From contig JAJVDF010000220.1 of NCBI GenBank assembly GCA_022410635.1, positions 378,593 through 442,592 on the forward strand: a stretch of DNA of 64,000 bases, in the 5' to 3' direction. This DNA comes from Tretioscincus oriximinensis (Eukaryota; Chordata; Lepidosauria; Squamata; Gymnophthalmidae). Positions 1 through 10,289 of the stretch are shown piece after piece (position 1 is the first letter of the stretch; each line of letters starts with the position of its first letter). A model generated the notes under the pieces. That model did no database searches. It saw nothing but the letters and a program-made list of their open reading frames with translations, and was not told the DNA's origin. A program made the position numbers and the translations under genes.

Positions 1-575
1 CCCTGGTTTAGGGAAAATAATAATTTCTGATTCTCTCCATGTAGATGGGATTGTTTGGTTTTGGTATACCTCGTTAAAGAGTCGTTTTAAGTGTGGAATT
101 AATATGTCCCCATATGCTTTATAGTAGTCTGTTGTAAACCCGTCTGGTCCCGGGGATTTATTCAGCTGCATTTTTTTTAAGTTTTGCCATATTTCCTCTT
201 GTGTTATTTCCTCATTTAACAATATTCTTTGTTCGTTCGTGATTGTGTTTGCTATTTTGAAATCTTCCATGGTGACATTTGTGCCTTCATATAGATGTTG
301 ATAATAATCTTGCAAAACCTTTCTAATTTCTTTCTGNTCCCTTTGTATTTCCCCATTATTATTTTTGATTTCATTTATCCATTCTCTTTCTTTTTTCTTT
401 TTAATTTGTTGTGCTAAATATTTCATTGATTTATGGTTCCATGTTTGAGTTAGACTTTTAATATATATATGGCCTTTTGTGGTTCTATTATTTTCTAGTA
501 CTTCTAATTCTTTTTTCTTTTTTTCTNAGTTTTGTTTATCTATTTTGTTTTTCGTGGTTTTATGTTTTATTTGGT
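1..575 (-). mobile_element. L1-type LINE ORF2 fragment, frame intact to window edge
   Basis: Read on the minus strand, this stretch is open without a stop over about 190 codons and runs off base 1. It spans the L1 ORF2 region between endonuclease and reverse transcriptase and the start of the RT domain. The hallmark LNKSPGPDGFTTDYYK lies near 110-170, and PSTWRESEIIIFPKPG sits at the edge. Upstream is a lysine-rich linker. The element is 5'-truncated near 575, and its 3' end is outside. The unbroken frame suggests a relatively recent insertion. Confidence 0.9.
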
Positions 576-779
576 GTTGAATAAGTATGGATGCAGTGGA
601 ACAAACAAAGCTCTGGGACATAAAATTAAATGTAAGTTGTGTTCCTAAACAGCACTGCAATTAAGTGTGGTGGTGTCAGGTAAAGTTAGTATAATGAGAA
701 TTCACGTGACTAGTGAAGAAACCCGCAAATGTGAGCTTGGGTTTGAGTGCCGGAAATCGCAGCTTAAAAGGGAGGAGAC

Positions 780-1140
780 ACTTCCTTTTTATCTTTCTTT
801 CCTTCCTTGGCTTTCTTATATTTCATTCCTTCCTTTCTTCTTTCTTTGTCTTCTTCCTTCTTTCTATCTATCCTTTTATCCATCCTTCCTTCTTTACTTT
901 CCTTTTTTTAATCTTTTCTTCTTTCCTCCTTATCTTCCCCTCCTTTCTTCTTTTCCTTCATTTTATCTTTCATGCTTTCCTTCATTCTTTCCTTTTCCCT
1001 GACATTCTTCACTTGGCCTTACTTTCTAACCTTGCTTCATTGCTTACTCTCCTTTCTTCCTCCTTTCTATCTTTCTTCCTCATCTTCCTTCCTTTCTATC
1101 CTTCTTTCCTTTTTCAATACTTCCTTTCTTCTTTTTTCAG
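780..1140. repeat. Polypyrimidine tract (TTCC/TTTC-rich)
   Basis: A 360-bp run almost wholly of C and T on the plus strand, built from degenerate CTTTCCTTCC-like units. The open frames across it encode only low-complexity Phe/Leu/Ser/Pro strings and are not genes. Polypurine/polypyrimidine mirror tracts of this kind can form triplex DNA, but that is inference. Confidence 0.85.
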
Positions 1141-2031
1141 TCCACTAGGAAAAGTTCTGCAGGCGGGCAGATTTTCTCAGCTATCTATCTGTCACTCTGT
1201 GTTTTAATGTTTCTCTATGTTTTCTATCTGTCTCTATGTTTTAATCTCTATGATCAGTTTTCTATCCCTATGTGTCTGTCTCCATTTGCAGCGCGATTAG
1301 CATGCAGTGGGGACAGGACTTCCTGCAACCCTGTAGAGCATTCAATCGATATTTACACAACACAAACACGCAGAGAGATAGTTTAGTGCACTATAAGCTC
1401 CATTGCAACAGCATGAAATGTTAAGGTACAGATAGGAAGTCAGAATGTTGCAATGTAAAGTGATGCTGACTGGGAACCAAAAAGAAGAAGAGATAATTAG
1501 CTCATGAGAGCCCTCGTGAAGCTGAGGCTATTATTAGTCTCNAAGGTACTACAAGACCCATTAGAAATTCTAATCCAAAAACAATACAGCTCCTTCTTTG
1601 AACTGTAATAAAGAATTCTGATAACAGAATCCCAGGGTACTTGGAAAGTATCATATTGAATGAGAATCAAACAACATCCACTAAAACAGCACAATACCTA
1701 AATATGTTATCACTCTTGTGAGTTAAATGAAAATAATACTTGAACCTTGTAAGAGTTTCCAGGTCCGCTGAAGTTACAAATTTGTTCTGATAGAGTACAT
1801 GACAGTCAGGTGTTGTTCTAGCTATAGATTCTTCAACAAAGGACAGGACATGAGAAAATCCTTCGAAGGATAAATATTCTCTACAAAATAATGAAAAAAG
1901 CTATTTTGGAATCAATTAAATAACTGTTAACTGGAAATGCATCTATATTGCTCACTCATATACGTTTCCTATTTGTGTATAATACAGGAAAAGATCTAGT
2001 ATTACATCAAATATGAACTAGAACATCTTTT
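1141..2031. other. No gene recognised
   Basis: Unique-looking AT-rich sequence with short TCTATG-type repeats near 1200-1280. I see no exon, RNA gene or recognisable transposon. Confidence 0.5.
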
Positions 2032-2047
2032 GATTTGATGTAATGTT

Positions 2048-2543
2048 TTTTTTAAAAAAACTATTTTTATTGTTTTCCAACAACACTACATAACATCACC
2101 CAAGTGAGGAAAACATCCCTCCCCCTCTGGAACCAACTAATATACAACTATTTACAATATTAATCTCTGCTCTAGTAACATCAAAACAGATTCCTTTAAC
2201 AAAGGGTGTGAGTTAAATAGGCAATAAGCTTCATCCACTTGCTTGACCAGTGTGGCTTTAACCGGATTCCTAGAACTTGTAGTCTTTTTGCTTGAAGGAT
2301 ATCAAATATCATAAATTCTATTAGACAGTTCCACCAAAGTTCAATGGGCCATTTCTTAAAATCCTTCCATCCTCTAGCAAGAACCAAATGACCAGCCAAG
2401 ATCACCTTTTCAATAAGTAATTTGTCTTATAACAGAATCAAGGGATCCAGCATCCCGAATAACCAGCATTCCTCTGTGTTCTGTATATTAATACTGGTAA
2501 CGTTATTTATTTCCACAATAATTTTCTGACGGAATGATTTAAC
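2048..2543 (-). mobile_element. L1-type LINE, 5'-truncated 3' end with 16-bp target duplication
   Basis: On the minus strand it encodes the C-terminal end of L1 ORF2 (LAGHLVLARGWKDFKKWP, then KRLQVLGIRLKPHWSSKWMK), followed by a short 3'UTR, AATAAA and an A-rich tail near 2048-2080. Both sides carry the same 16 bases, gatttgatgtaatgtt, at 2032-2047 and 2544-2559, a textbook target-primed insertion duplication. One stop interrupts the upstream part, so the copy is not coding. Confidence 0.92.
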
Positions 2544-2559
2544 GATTTGATGTAATGTT

Positions 2560-4690
2560 AACTCATTGACTTTACATATAAGAGGCTCCAGAAAACAGAG
2601 ANGGTTTTTAAAAATGAGAATAACTTGCTGTCATTATCAAAACCTTGTACTATGTTATTTTCCAATTGGGCTGAGTGAATTATATAAAATAACCGTGCTT
2701 TCTATTTTTTCACATGTGCTTATATTTCTGCTGGTAGCCCTTTTTAACAAGACATTTGAGGTATTTTTGTTTCTTGAAGTTATATTTTCTGGACTAACAG
2801 AAATGTAAAATGCAGTGTAACAGATTTTCTGTCCTTCTAAACTTCCTACATATGAGGCAGAATGTAGAAAGTAGTTTATTTGACTAGTCACCTACGTATG
2901 AGGCAATGTTGCCATGATANGAGGTATGTCTGTGTCAGCAATTGCACATCAACAAAGCATAGATTGAGGTGGAGATAGTATAAAACTATTACATGTACTT
3001 GTGCAGCAAATACACACATGCCTACCACCTTGGCCTGAATTCCTTCACAAAGTAGATTTTTAAAGGTGGAAGGGAGATAACAATGCTACGATTACTTCAC
3101 AATGAAACATTTTTTTTCTCATCTAAAAATAAGGCACCTAAATTATTTCTTTTAAAACATATAGCTATACACAAAGACAGAAAGATATATATACATATAA
3201 GTCATTCAATTTAAACTATATCATCACTAGAAAAAAAACATAGTTGGAAAATAGTCATGATTGAACCAATAGCTTCAACAACATGCTTTTCACTTTCTTT
3301 AAGTTTCAAAGAACTCAAATGCGACTTTTTAAAGTGCAGTTATATGAATGTACAACATCTACAAGTACAAAACACAACCAGAAAATGGCCTAGTTGTAAA
3401 GCTATGCACCTTTAATGATGCAAATTAAGGTTTAAGGATTTTAACAATAGGGCATCGCTAATCCTTTTACAGAGGTGTAAATAGCTATTCAGGTTTTTAT
3501 TTTCGGACTGCCTGCTTTGTTCTGGCATTCAGCAGCAGCTGAACTCAGAAAGCAAACACACAGCTGGCCTATAAACCACCCTGCAGCAACAANATTCACA
3601 AAATATCTACAAATAGTCAAAACACCTATCGACTTTGTGAAATATCCACACGATGTTACAGGAGTAACTTTCAAAAGAATGACTGAGAACAGAAGTGGGT
3701 GAAGAATGCGTGGAACTGGAATTTCGAACTTTAGACTCAACAACCATCAAACCAATGGGGATACACAAGGAGCTTCACAGAGCTTTCCACCATGCTAAAG
3801 TCTTACAAAAATCTCTATTTCAGCTAGCTCATTCCCTATTGTGCTTCTGCCTCTGGGTGGTCTTTCCAGGGTGCCACTTGAAGGGAATACATTAATAAAA
3901 AAAGAGGGGAAGGAAGGGACATATAAATAAAGAAGAGTAAAATGGATGACATGATGCAGCAGGCTACGGATCAGGGGTCAGCAAACAAGAGGTCTTTCTC
4001 TCTTACAGGTTGCTTCCTGGAAACAGTCTGATTAAGCTGACAGCTTGAATTATGTGTTACATTTTGTAATGCACAATCCATCTGTGCTAAGTCCTCTTGA
4101 ATACAGCTGAAGCAGCACAACCAAAAGGTCTCTGCCTTGTTTCTTCTTAAACATGAGCTTGAAATACTCATTATCTTTCTAAGTGCTAAATCCAAGAGAG
4201 GCTGGGCATTTTTGAGACTCCACACGAAGACCAGGTTGGTTAAGGCAGCTAACAAAATACAGTCTTAGATTTTCACCAGCACCAGGTTTGACAATATTGA
4301 CAAGCAGCAAATGTTGTAACAAGACAAAGACTATTCAAGACTTGCTCACTGCCTTATTATTCTAGTGGCTGGAATTCCTGGGATGTAAAAAATGAAGGAA
4401 TGTAATCTTAAATAATTTAATACTGACATTAAACTAGTAGTAAAGCCTTTAATGTTAAAAATCACTTTTAATAAAATATTAATGACTTGTCATTTTCCTC
4501 TAAACAGGAATTGAGCTACTGAAACATATGCAAATATAGAATAATTTATAAGAGACTGAGGCAGGACTGAAAAATAGGNGAGGGGGCCATATGATGGGAA
4601 ATCACATTCAGAAGGGGCTGACTTTCAAACACAGGATGCATTCAGATGATAAAGAGTAGCAACAATGACAATAATAGCAACCCTTTCACC
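2560..4690. other. No gene recognised (probable KIZ intron or 3' flank)
   Basis: AT-rich sequence without a convincing exon. A minus-strand open frame at 4255-3971 has no family resemblance or clear splice sites. I looked for the C-terminal KIZ exons here and did not find them. Confidence 0.45.
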
Positions 4691-4699
4691 AAATACTCA

Positions 4700-4868
4700 A
4701 GCGATGCACATAGCTTTTGTTGCTTTTTCCACAACAGACACCCTATAAAGTACACGGGACTGAGAGAGTTCTAAAGAACTGTGACTAGCCCAAGGAGGAG
4801 TGTGGTACTGAATTGGGAGACTACAGATAAAGAGTCCAACACTATAACCATTGCACCAAATTGGCTCT
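4700..4868 (-). mobile_element. tRNA-headed SINE fragment (Sauria-like)
   Basis: Reverse-complement reads GAGCCAATTTGGTGCAATGG then GTTGGACTCT, matching the head of the better copy at 44357, followed by the shared body (AGTCACAGTTCTTTAGAAC, CTCTCAG). Degraded, without a clean tail. Confidence 0.7.
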
Positions 4869-5523
4869 AATATTCCAGATTAGCCAGAGTTCTCCTGGAT
4901 CCAGTAGTCCTCCCCATCCTCTCTGAGAAATCTCCTTCCAGGTTGCTTGGGCATTTTGAGACGGTACTCTGCCTGCTCCTGTCTCAACACATCTCATCCG
5001 ATCCTTTTCCACCCCTCTCCCTCCCCAGTCTTTTCTGCTGCTGTAACTTTATTTAGGCCTTTAACAATGTTGTGTGCATATGTCCACATCACACAAGAGC
5101 AGAAAAGGCCCCTGAAATGTTACATGGCAAGTGCAGGAAAAAATGGTACTAGAAAACTACAGGCCTATTAGGTTGACTTCAATACTAGGCAAGATTCTTG
5201 AACAAGTTATTAGATGTATTAAGTGTATTTCAGCACTTTAATGGGAATGCAGTAATAGCTGGAACCAGCCAGTCGTAATTTAAGTTATTTATAAATGATA
5301 GAATCACTGAATGGGTTGATAAAAGAAATGCAATAGATATACCTTGACTTCAGCAAAGCATTTGATAAAGTGTCTCATGCTACCTTATTGGAAAATATGA
5401 TGAAATATGGGATTGACAAGGCAATCGCTAGATTCATAACTGCTTTAGGATTATGCTCAAAGAGTAGTAGTAAATTGCTGTACATCCAATAGAAATAATA
5501 TCTCAAGTGGGGCCGCACATTTT

Positions 5524-6695
5524 ATGCGACTAAACATCAAGCTGGATGAGGCTTTCCACGTCGCAGAACATATTAGGATGCTTTTCAAATACTTTGATTT
5601 ATTGATTTAGAATTTAAAGAATACAGGAAGTGGGTTAGGATTGGGAGAATTTTAAATAGGATGGAAAACATGTCATTCCTAAAGGAAAAGATAGAAAAAC
5701 AAAGATCTAATTTGTGGCTTCAACCTCTACAATCCACTATATAAATTTGGAAATCCTATGTTAAAAAATTATTAACCTACATTCACCCTTCTGTAAAAAG
5801 GGTGGCTTCTATAAAAATTATGAACTCCTGGGGGGGTGGGGGGAATAGAACGATGTTTAAATCAATTTGAGAAACAAAGATTAAGGGAATTTATTAACTA
5901 AGATAAAATATAATAATGAAGCATATTTAAAGGCCGGTGGGTAATAGAAATCCCATTTTCAGATATAGAGTGGACAGGATNAGTTGAGACAATTAGCAAA
6001 ATTAAAAACAATAAAATTACAGAACTACAGACTAAAATCATGACAAGATGGTATCGCACTCTGCACAGCTAGCACACATGGGGGGAATACCTCCCTTATG
6101 TTGGAATGGCTTTCCGGAAGCCGGAAAATTGATACATACGTTATTTAATTTTGTGAAAGTAACATCTTTCTGGGAACAAATTTTTCATGAAATAAGCGAC
6201 ATTTTAGGTATTGATTTGCAAAGGACTAAACAACTAGTAATAATGGTAAACACAAACATTTGACTCTCATCGCATCAGCGTATCGTTATAATAGAAAAGT
6301 TCATCTGGGCAGGTCAAATAGTTCTAGTGCGAGGTTGGAAATATAAGGATACATGGTAGATTTTATTATGGTATGAATATTTGGCTGAATTTTTACTATT
6401 TGATGTATTAAGAGACAAGAGACTTTGAACTCTTGGAGTATCAGTGAATGATTCGTGGGAAACGAATTNGAATATATCGTCCATGGTGTTGGGAACAACA
6501 GATGTGGAATCTTGACTCACACTACTACCATGCACTCGGATTAGAGACTCCTGCTGTAATTCATTTCCGGGATCTCCTGGACGGTGGGGGGGTGATGTTG
6601 TATATAATATTGTAATTGTTTGTCTATATGTTATTGTTTATGTTGACTGTATCCTGTTAGTTGTTGTAAATACAATAAAAATTATTTTAAAAAAG
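5524..6695 (+). mobile_element. L1-type LINE nested inside the CR1
   Basis: It encodes degenerate L1 ORF2 C-terminal sequence: TKIMTRWYRT near 6037, then LCWNGFPEAGKLIH and FWEQIFHEISDILGI (6090-6230), RGWK near 6330 and RDKRL near 6410. It then has a 3'UTR and AATAAA with an A-tail ending about 6695. It is bounded by agtggggccgcacatttt (5506-5523) and agtggggtacatttt (6696-6710), a diverged target duplication. Confidence 0.85.
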
Positions 6696-7451
6696 AGTGG
6701 GGTACATTTTTATTAATCACTTGGATGAAAAAATTGATAGAAAGCTGACTGAATTTGCCAATAACACAAAGCTAAGAGGGATCACTAATACTGAACAAAA
6801 GTGAGAGATAATTCAAAAAAATCCAGACAAGCTAGATCAGATCTGCAATTAACAGAATAATGTTTAGTAGGGAGAAATGCAAGGTCCTATTATTTGCNTT
6901 AGAAAAATGAAAATAGTACATACAGAATGGGAGGAATGTGGCTAAGCAGCAGCACATGTGAAAATGACCAGGGAGTACTGGTAAATCATAGAGTAAATGT
7001 GAGTCAACAATGTGAAGAAACTGCAAAAAAGGTAAATAAAATCCTGGAATGTAGACCACGTGATGTAATTCTTCTTCTCTACTCTGCCTTAGCTAGATCA
7101 CATCTAGAACTACAATTATGGGAATCTCAATTTAAAAAAAGACATTGATAAACTAGAACAAATTCAAAAGAGAGTTACAATGGTGATGCGCTGTCTGGAA
7201 ACTGTGTACTACAAGGAACAGGAAAGCATCAACTGATATTTAGTCTGCAAAAGAGAAGACTGAGATAACAGCTGTCTATAAACATATGAAGGATTGTCAC
7301 AGANAGGAGCACTTAGCCATATTCTCATTGGCACATGAAAGAACTTGAANCAATAAGATGAAACTATAAGGAAGTAGATACAGAAATAAACTCTTGACAG
7401 TAAGGGTGATCAACCAGTGAAACAGATTTCTATAGGAAGTGGTGAGTTATA

Positions 7452-7549
7452 AGAGATCATAAGAGGAGCCCTGCTGAATCGGCCAGAGCTCATGTAGTCC
7501 AGCATTCTGTCTCACACAGAGGCCCACCAATTTCACCTGGGCAATGGAA
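7452..7549 (-). mobile_element. Short CR1 3' fragment inserted into the CR1
   Basis: Reverse-complement of ATAAGAGGAGCCCTGCTGAA...GTCCAGCATTCTGTCTCACA is the 3' end of the TTATGTTC-type CR1 family (compare 53625-53915). It interrupts the plus-strand CR1 between GTGGTGAGTT and GGAAGTCTTCAAACAGA, which are contiguous in the intact copy at 28637-29612. Confidence 0.8.
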
Positions 7550-7689
7550 GTCTTCAAACAGACAGTGCATAACCATCTATTTCAGATGATTTAGTGAATC
7601 CTGCATTGAGTAGGGATTAGACCAGATGACCCTGGAAGTCCCTTCCAGTTCTATGATTCTATGGTATTTTTTTTCTGTGCAGCAGCTCC

Positions 7690-7960
7690 ACTTGCTGCAT
7701 TATAAACTTCAATCAGATCACCTCTTAAATGCCATCTTTCAAAGCTGAAGAAAACTAGAGGTTTTAGATTGTTTTTTCCAGCCCCTTGTTCATTCTTGTT
7801 ATTTTTGCAACATTTTCAGTTACAAGATATCTTTTCTAATACTTCACACAGTATTTCAAATGTAGTCTCACCATTTATTTATAAAGAAGCACTTGCCAAC
7901 ACTTTCTTTCCCTGCCCTATTACACCTAGCAATAATGTTGCTTTTTTCATTGTTCTTGAA
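7690..7960 (-). mobile_element. CR1/L3-like LINE 3' fragment
   Basis: Reverse-complement carries the CR1-family order: AGAGGTGATCTGATTGAAGT, then a degraded stretch equivalent to the region upstream. Old and frame-broken. Confidence 0.6.
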
Positions 7961-8191
7961 TATTGGACCAAAGGTAAACTGCCTAGAAGGTAGAAGGTTT
8001 GCAGTTCAATCCACAGTCTTGCACGATAAAGCACTTTTGTATCTCTGCCAAGAAATCTGCATAGAGGTGCCCATGGAAATTCCAACGCTATTAATCTTGA
8101 TGGTATCCAAAAACAACAACAAAAGTAATGAAATCTTCCCAAAAAATCTTACTGTAATTAAAAGAAAAACAAATTAATGACTTAATTTTAC

Positions 8192-8432
8192 CTTGTAACT
8201 GGACTGGATGAGCCCCTACTAGAGAGGTCATTGGACGTCCTTAAGCATAGTATCTCTTCTTGTTTACATGCTCTGTTGGGAATTTTATTAGGCACAATGC
8301 ATCTTATTTTCTGTAAACATTGCTGCACCCTTAGCGGATTCAATTCTTCGTCTTCATTCAAAGAAACAGAAAAATCTTTGGTTCCACTTAAACTTTCACC
8401 ATCTTTGTCCATCGACAGCCTATCTTCTAGTT
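8192..8432 (-). CDS. KIZ: KIZ (kizuna) downstream coding exon
   Basis: This 241-bp exon follows a tttttcacag acceptor and ends at ACAAG|GTAAAA (phase 1 in, phase 2 out). The phase-1 start completes the split codon left by the 9650 donor (G|AA, Glu), giving AKFP-E-LEDRLSMDKDGES. The segment ESLSGTKDFSVSLNEDEELN resembles the acidic human stretch ESWSTSSDLTISISEDDLI. Beyond it the sequence diverges (cysteine- and lysine-containing, ending SSRGSSSPVTR). No following exon in phase 2 could be recognised between here and base 1, so the C-terminal part of KIZ is probably outside the window. Confidence 0.75.
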
Positions 8433-8764
8433 CTGTGAAAAATGTTTGTCAATATTATTGCCACAATGAAAATATTGACTGTGCTTATAAAGGAGAGAAT
8501 TCATTTTTGGCAGCNACAATATCTATATATCTGTAAGCATTCTTCTTTTAAAAATTCACCCAAAATAAACATATCAAGTATGTGTAATTATAATTGGCTG
8601 AAAAAATCTTATTTATTATTATATTATTTATTCTTAATAATAATTAAGCCAATATAATAAGTCTTTCATTCACTGTTGGCAACATTCAATGATGCTCTTG
8701 TTTCAGTATTTACAGATGGAAGTGAAGGGCACATGTATACATATACAAATTGAAAAGAATATAT

Positions 8765-9480
8765 TTGGCAAAATTTGGCCAATATGATCTAGCATATCAT
8801 CTTATCTCACAAAATGGGCTAATTGCTTCTGGGCATTTCAAAAAACAAAAGAAAGTAAAACCTTCACTTGTTTTCAATTCCTTGAAATTGATCTTTGGAG
8901 GCATCCCCTCTGACTCTCCAATCTGCAGGTAATATCTGGGCATTCATTATTGTAGCCATTGATGCAGCTATCCTCCATGAACTTAACTATATGCACCCCC
9001 GTTCTAGACAAGAACATGAGGAGCCCTGCTAATTTGGTCATATGCCTTCCAACCCAGCATCCTATCTCACATAGTATCCTNCCAATTGTTTGAGGCATCT
9101 CAAGCCACAGAAGAAAGCAAAACCTTCGCACTGTAAATGGTCTTTAAATGCATTCTGCCTGTATCTCCAACATGGAGGCATCCATTGTACTATATACCTG
9201 ATCTCTTTGACTTTGTCNAACCCTTTCCTAAGGCTATCCAGACTAGTTGCTGCCATTGTCTCTTCTGATAGTAAATTCCACGGACCAATGACCTTCTCAT
9301 CAGCTTCATAAATTGTAGCTCAAGTTCTAGTATTGTGCAACAAAGAAAATACGGTAATTTTTCTGTCCAGATTTCCTACACCCATGCATATTTTATACAC
9401 TTCAACCAAGTCACATCTAACACTGTCCTTAAAAACCTGATGCATGAGCTCTGACCACGGTAGTTCACTCAATAAATATA
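8765..9480 (-). mobile_element. Two adjacent CR1 3' fragments
   Basis: 8765-9000 and 9001-9480 both match, on the minus strand, the 3' end of the TTATGTTC-type CR1 (compare 18475-18908). Landmarks include GGAATTTACTATCAGAAGAG and TGAAGTGTATAAAATATGCA. They lie in the KIZ intron between the exons ending at 8432 and 9650. Confidence 0.75.
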
Positions 9481-9649
9481 AGTAACAGATTACTCCAAAT
9501 ATATTCCAATCAACTTGTGAACGTATACAAATGTACTTCATTTCCAGTTGCAAATACTAAAAGCAAGGGATGCCACTGAATAAATCCAGCTTGGAGAAGA
9601 GAGCTGCTTTCCCCTCCCAGCAAGCCTATTACATCCAACATGACAGTAC

Positions 9650-10265
9650 CTGGGAATTTTGCTCTTGAGTGTTCATTTCCAGAAACAGGCTGCTCAGGGA
9701 GACACACCAAGATTGGCCTTTTAGATGCCTGCTCATTTTGTACAGAGTGTTCATGTGTCAATATTTCTTCCAGTGATTTAGAGGAACTGTCACTTTTGAA
9801 ACCAATGGTTGTGTCCTCTGGACCTAATCTTCCATGTAACAGGGAGTTACATTCAGGAAACATTCTGCTTTCTACAAAATTACTACAGCAATTATTTGTC
9901 TTGCTTTCTGCTGTTAAGCAGCAAGACTTTCCTTTCTCATGCGATGTGACTGGCATTTCTTTGCCCATCAGCAGATATGTCTTCCCATCTATTTTGTCAG
10001 ACTTATTTGAGCACTGTAGATCACTATTAGTTTGTACTACACAGCTGTCTGTCACATAACTGTTCCGTGATGGTTGTCTATGCGAATGTAGGTCAGAAAT
10101 TGAAAAGCCCTTTGTGAGCTGGGAAGATTTTTGTGGCGCACTGAAATCTTCAGTGTTTGAGACAGCTGACATTTGGCGTCCCATAAAGATTGTGGCTGTG
10201 TGATACATTCCTCTTGACATGGCAGGCTTGGTGCTAATTCCTGTCTGTCTTTCTTCTGGCACCAT
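9650..10265 (-). CDS. KIZ: KIZ (kizuna) large central coding exon
   Basis: This 616-bp exon follows a gttttgcag acceptor and ends at a CCCAG|GTACTG donor (phase 0 start, phase 1 end). It carries the most recognisable KIZ block: MSRGMYHTATIFMGRQMSA, then FSISDLHSHRQP, VTDSCVVQTNSDLQCSNKSD and KIDGK, all very close to the human protein in the same order. The remainder is serine-, glutamate- and lysine-rich and probably disordered, ending near PVSGNEHSRAKFP. The frame stays open about 140 bp past the donor, so the open reading frame alone overstates the exon. The opposite strand also has a long open frame here, which I regard as a shadow. Confidence 0.93.
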
Positions 10266-10289
10266 CTGCAAAACATCATTTGAAATCAA

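Larger units (their letters stand above)
5145..7665 (+). mobile_element. CR1 LINE (RT to 3' end), split by a nested L1
   Basis: The left part (5145-5523) contains the CR1 RT block LDFSKAFDKVSHATLLE near 5345-5390. The right part (6696-7665) resumes with the FINDLDE...KLTEFANNTK region and runs to the typical CR1 3' end, TTCTATGATTCTATGG. Stops and indels show it is an old, dead copy. The intervening 5524-6695 is an L1. A further minus-strand CR1 scrap (7452-7549) lies inside the 3' portion. Confidence 0.88.

Noticed and set aside
713..1207. 164-codon Phe/Leu/Ser-rich frame that could look like membrane segments
   Set aside because: Polypyrimidine low-complexity sequence, not a transmembrane protein.
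3971..4255. Minus-strand open frame considered as a later KIZ exon
   Set aside because: Peptide does not match KIZ C-terminal sequence and the splice phase (phase 2 needed) is not satisfied by a clear acceptor.
9640..10059. 139-codon plus-strand open frame over the KIZ exon
   Set aside because: Antisense shadow of the well-supported minus-strand KIZ exon.
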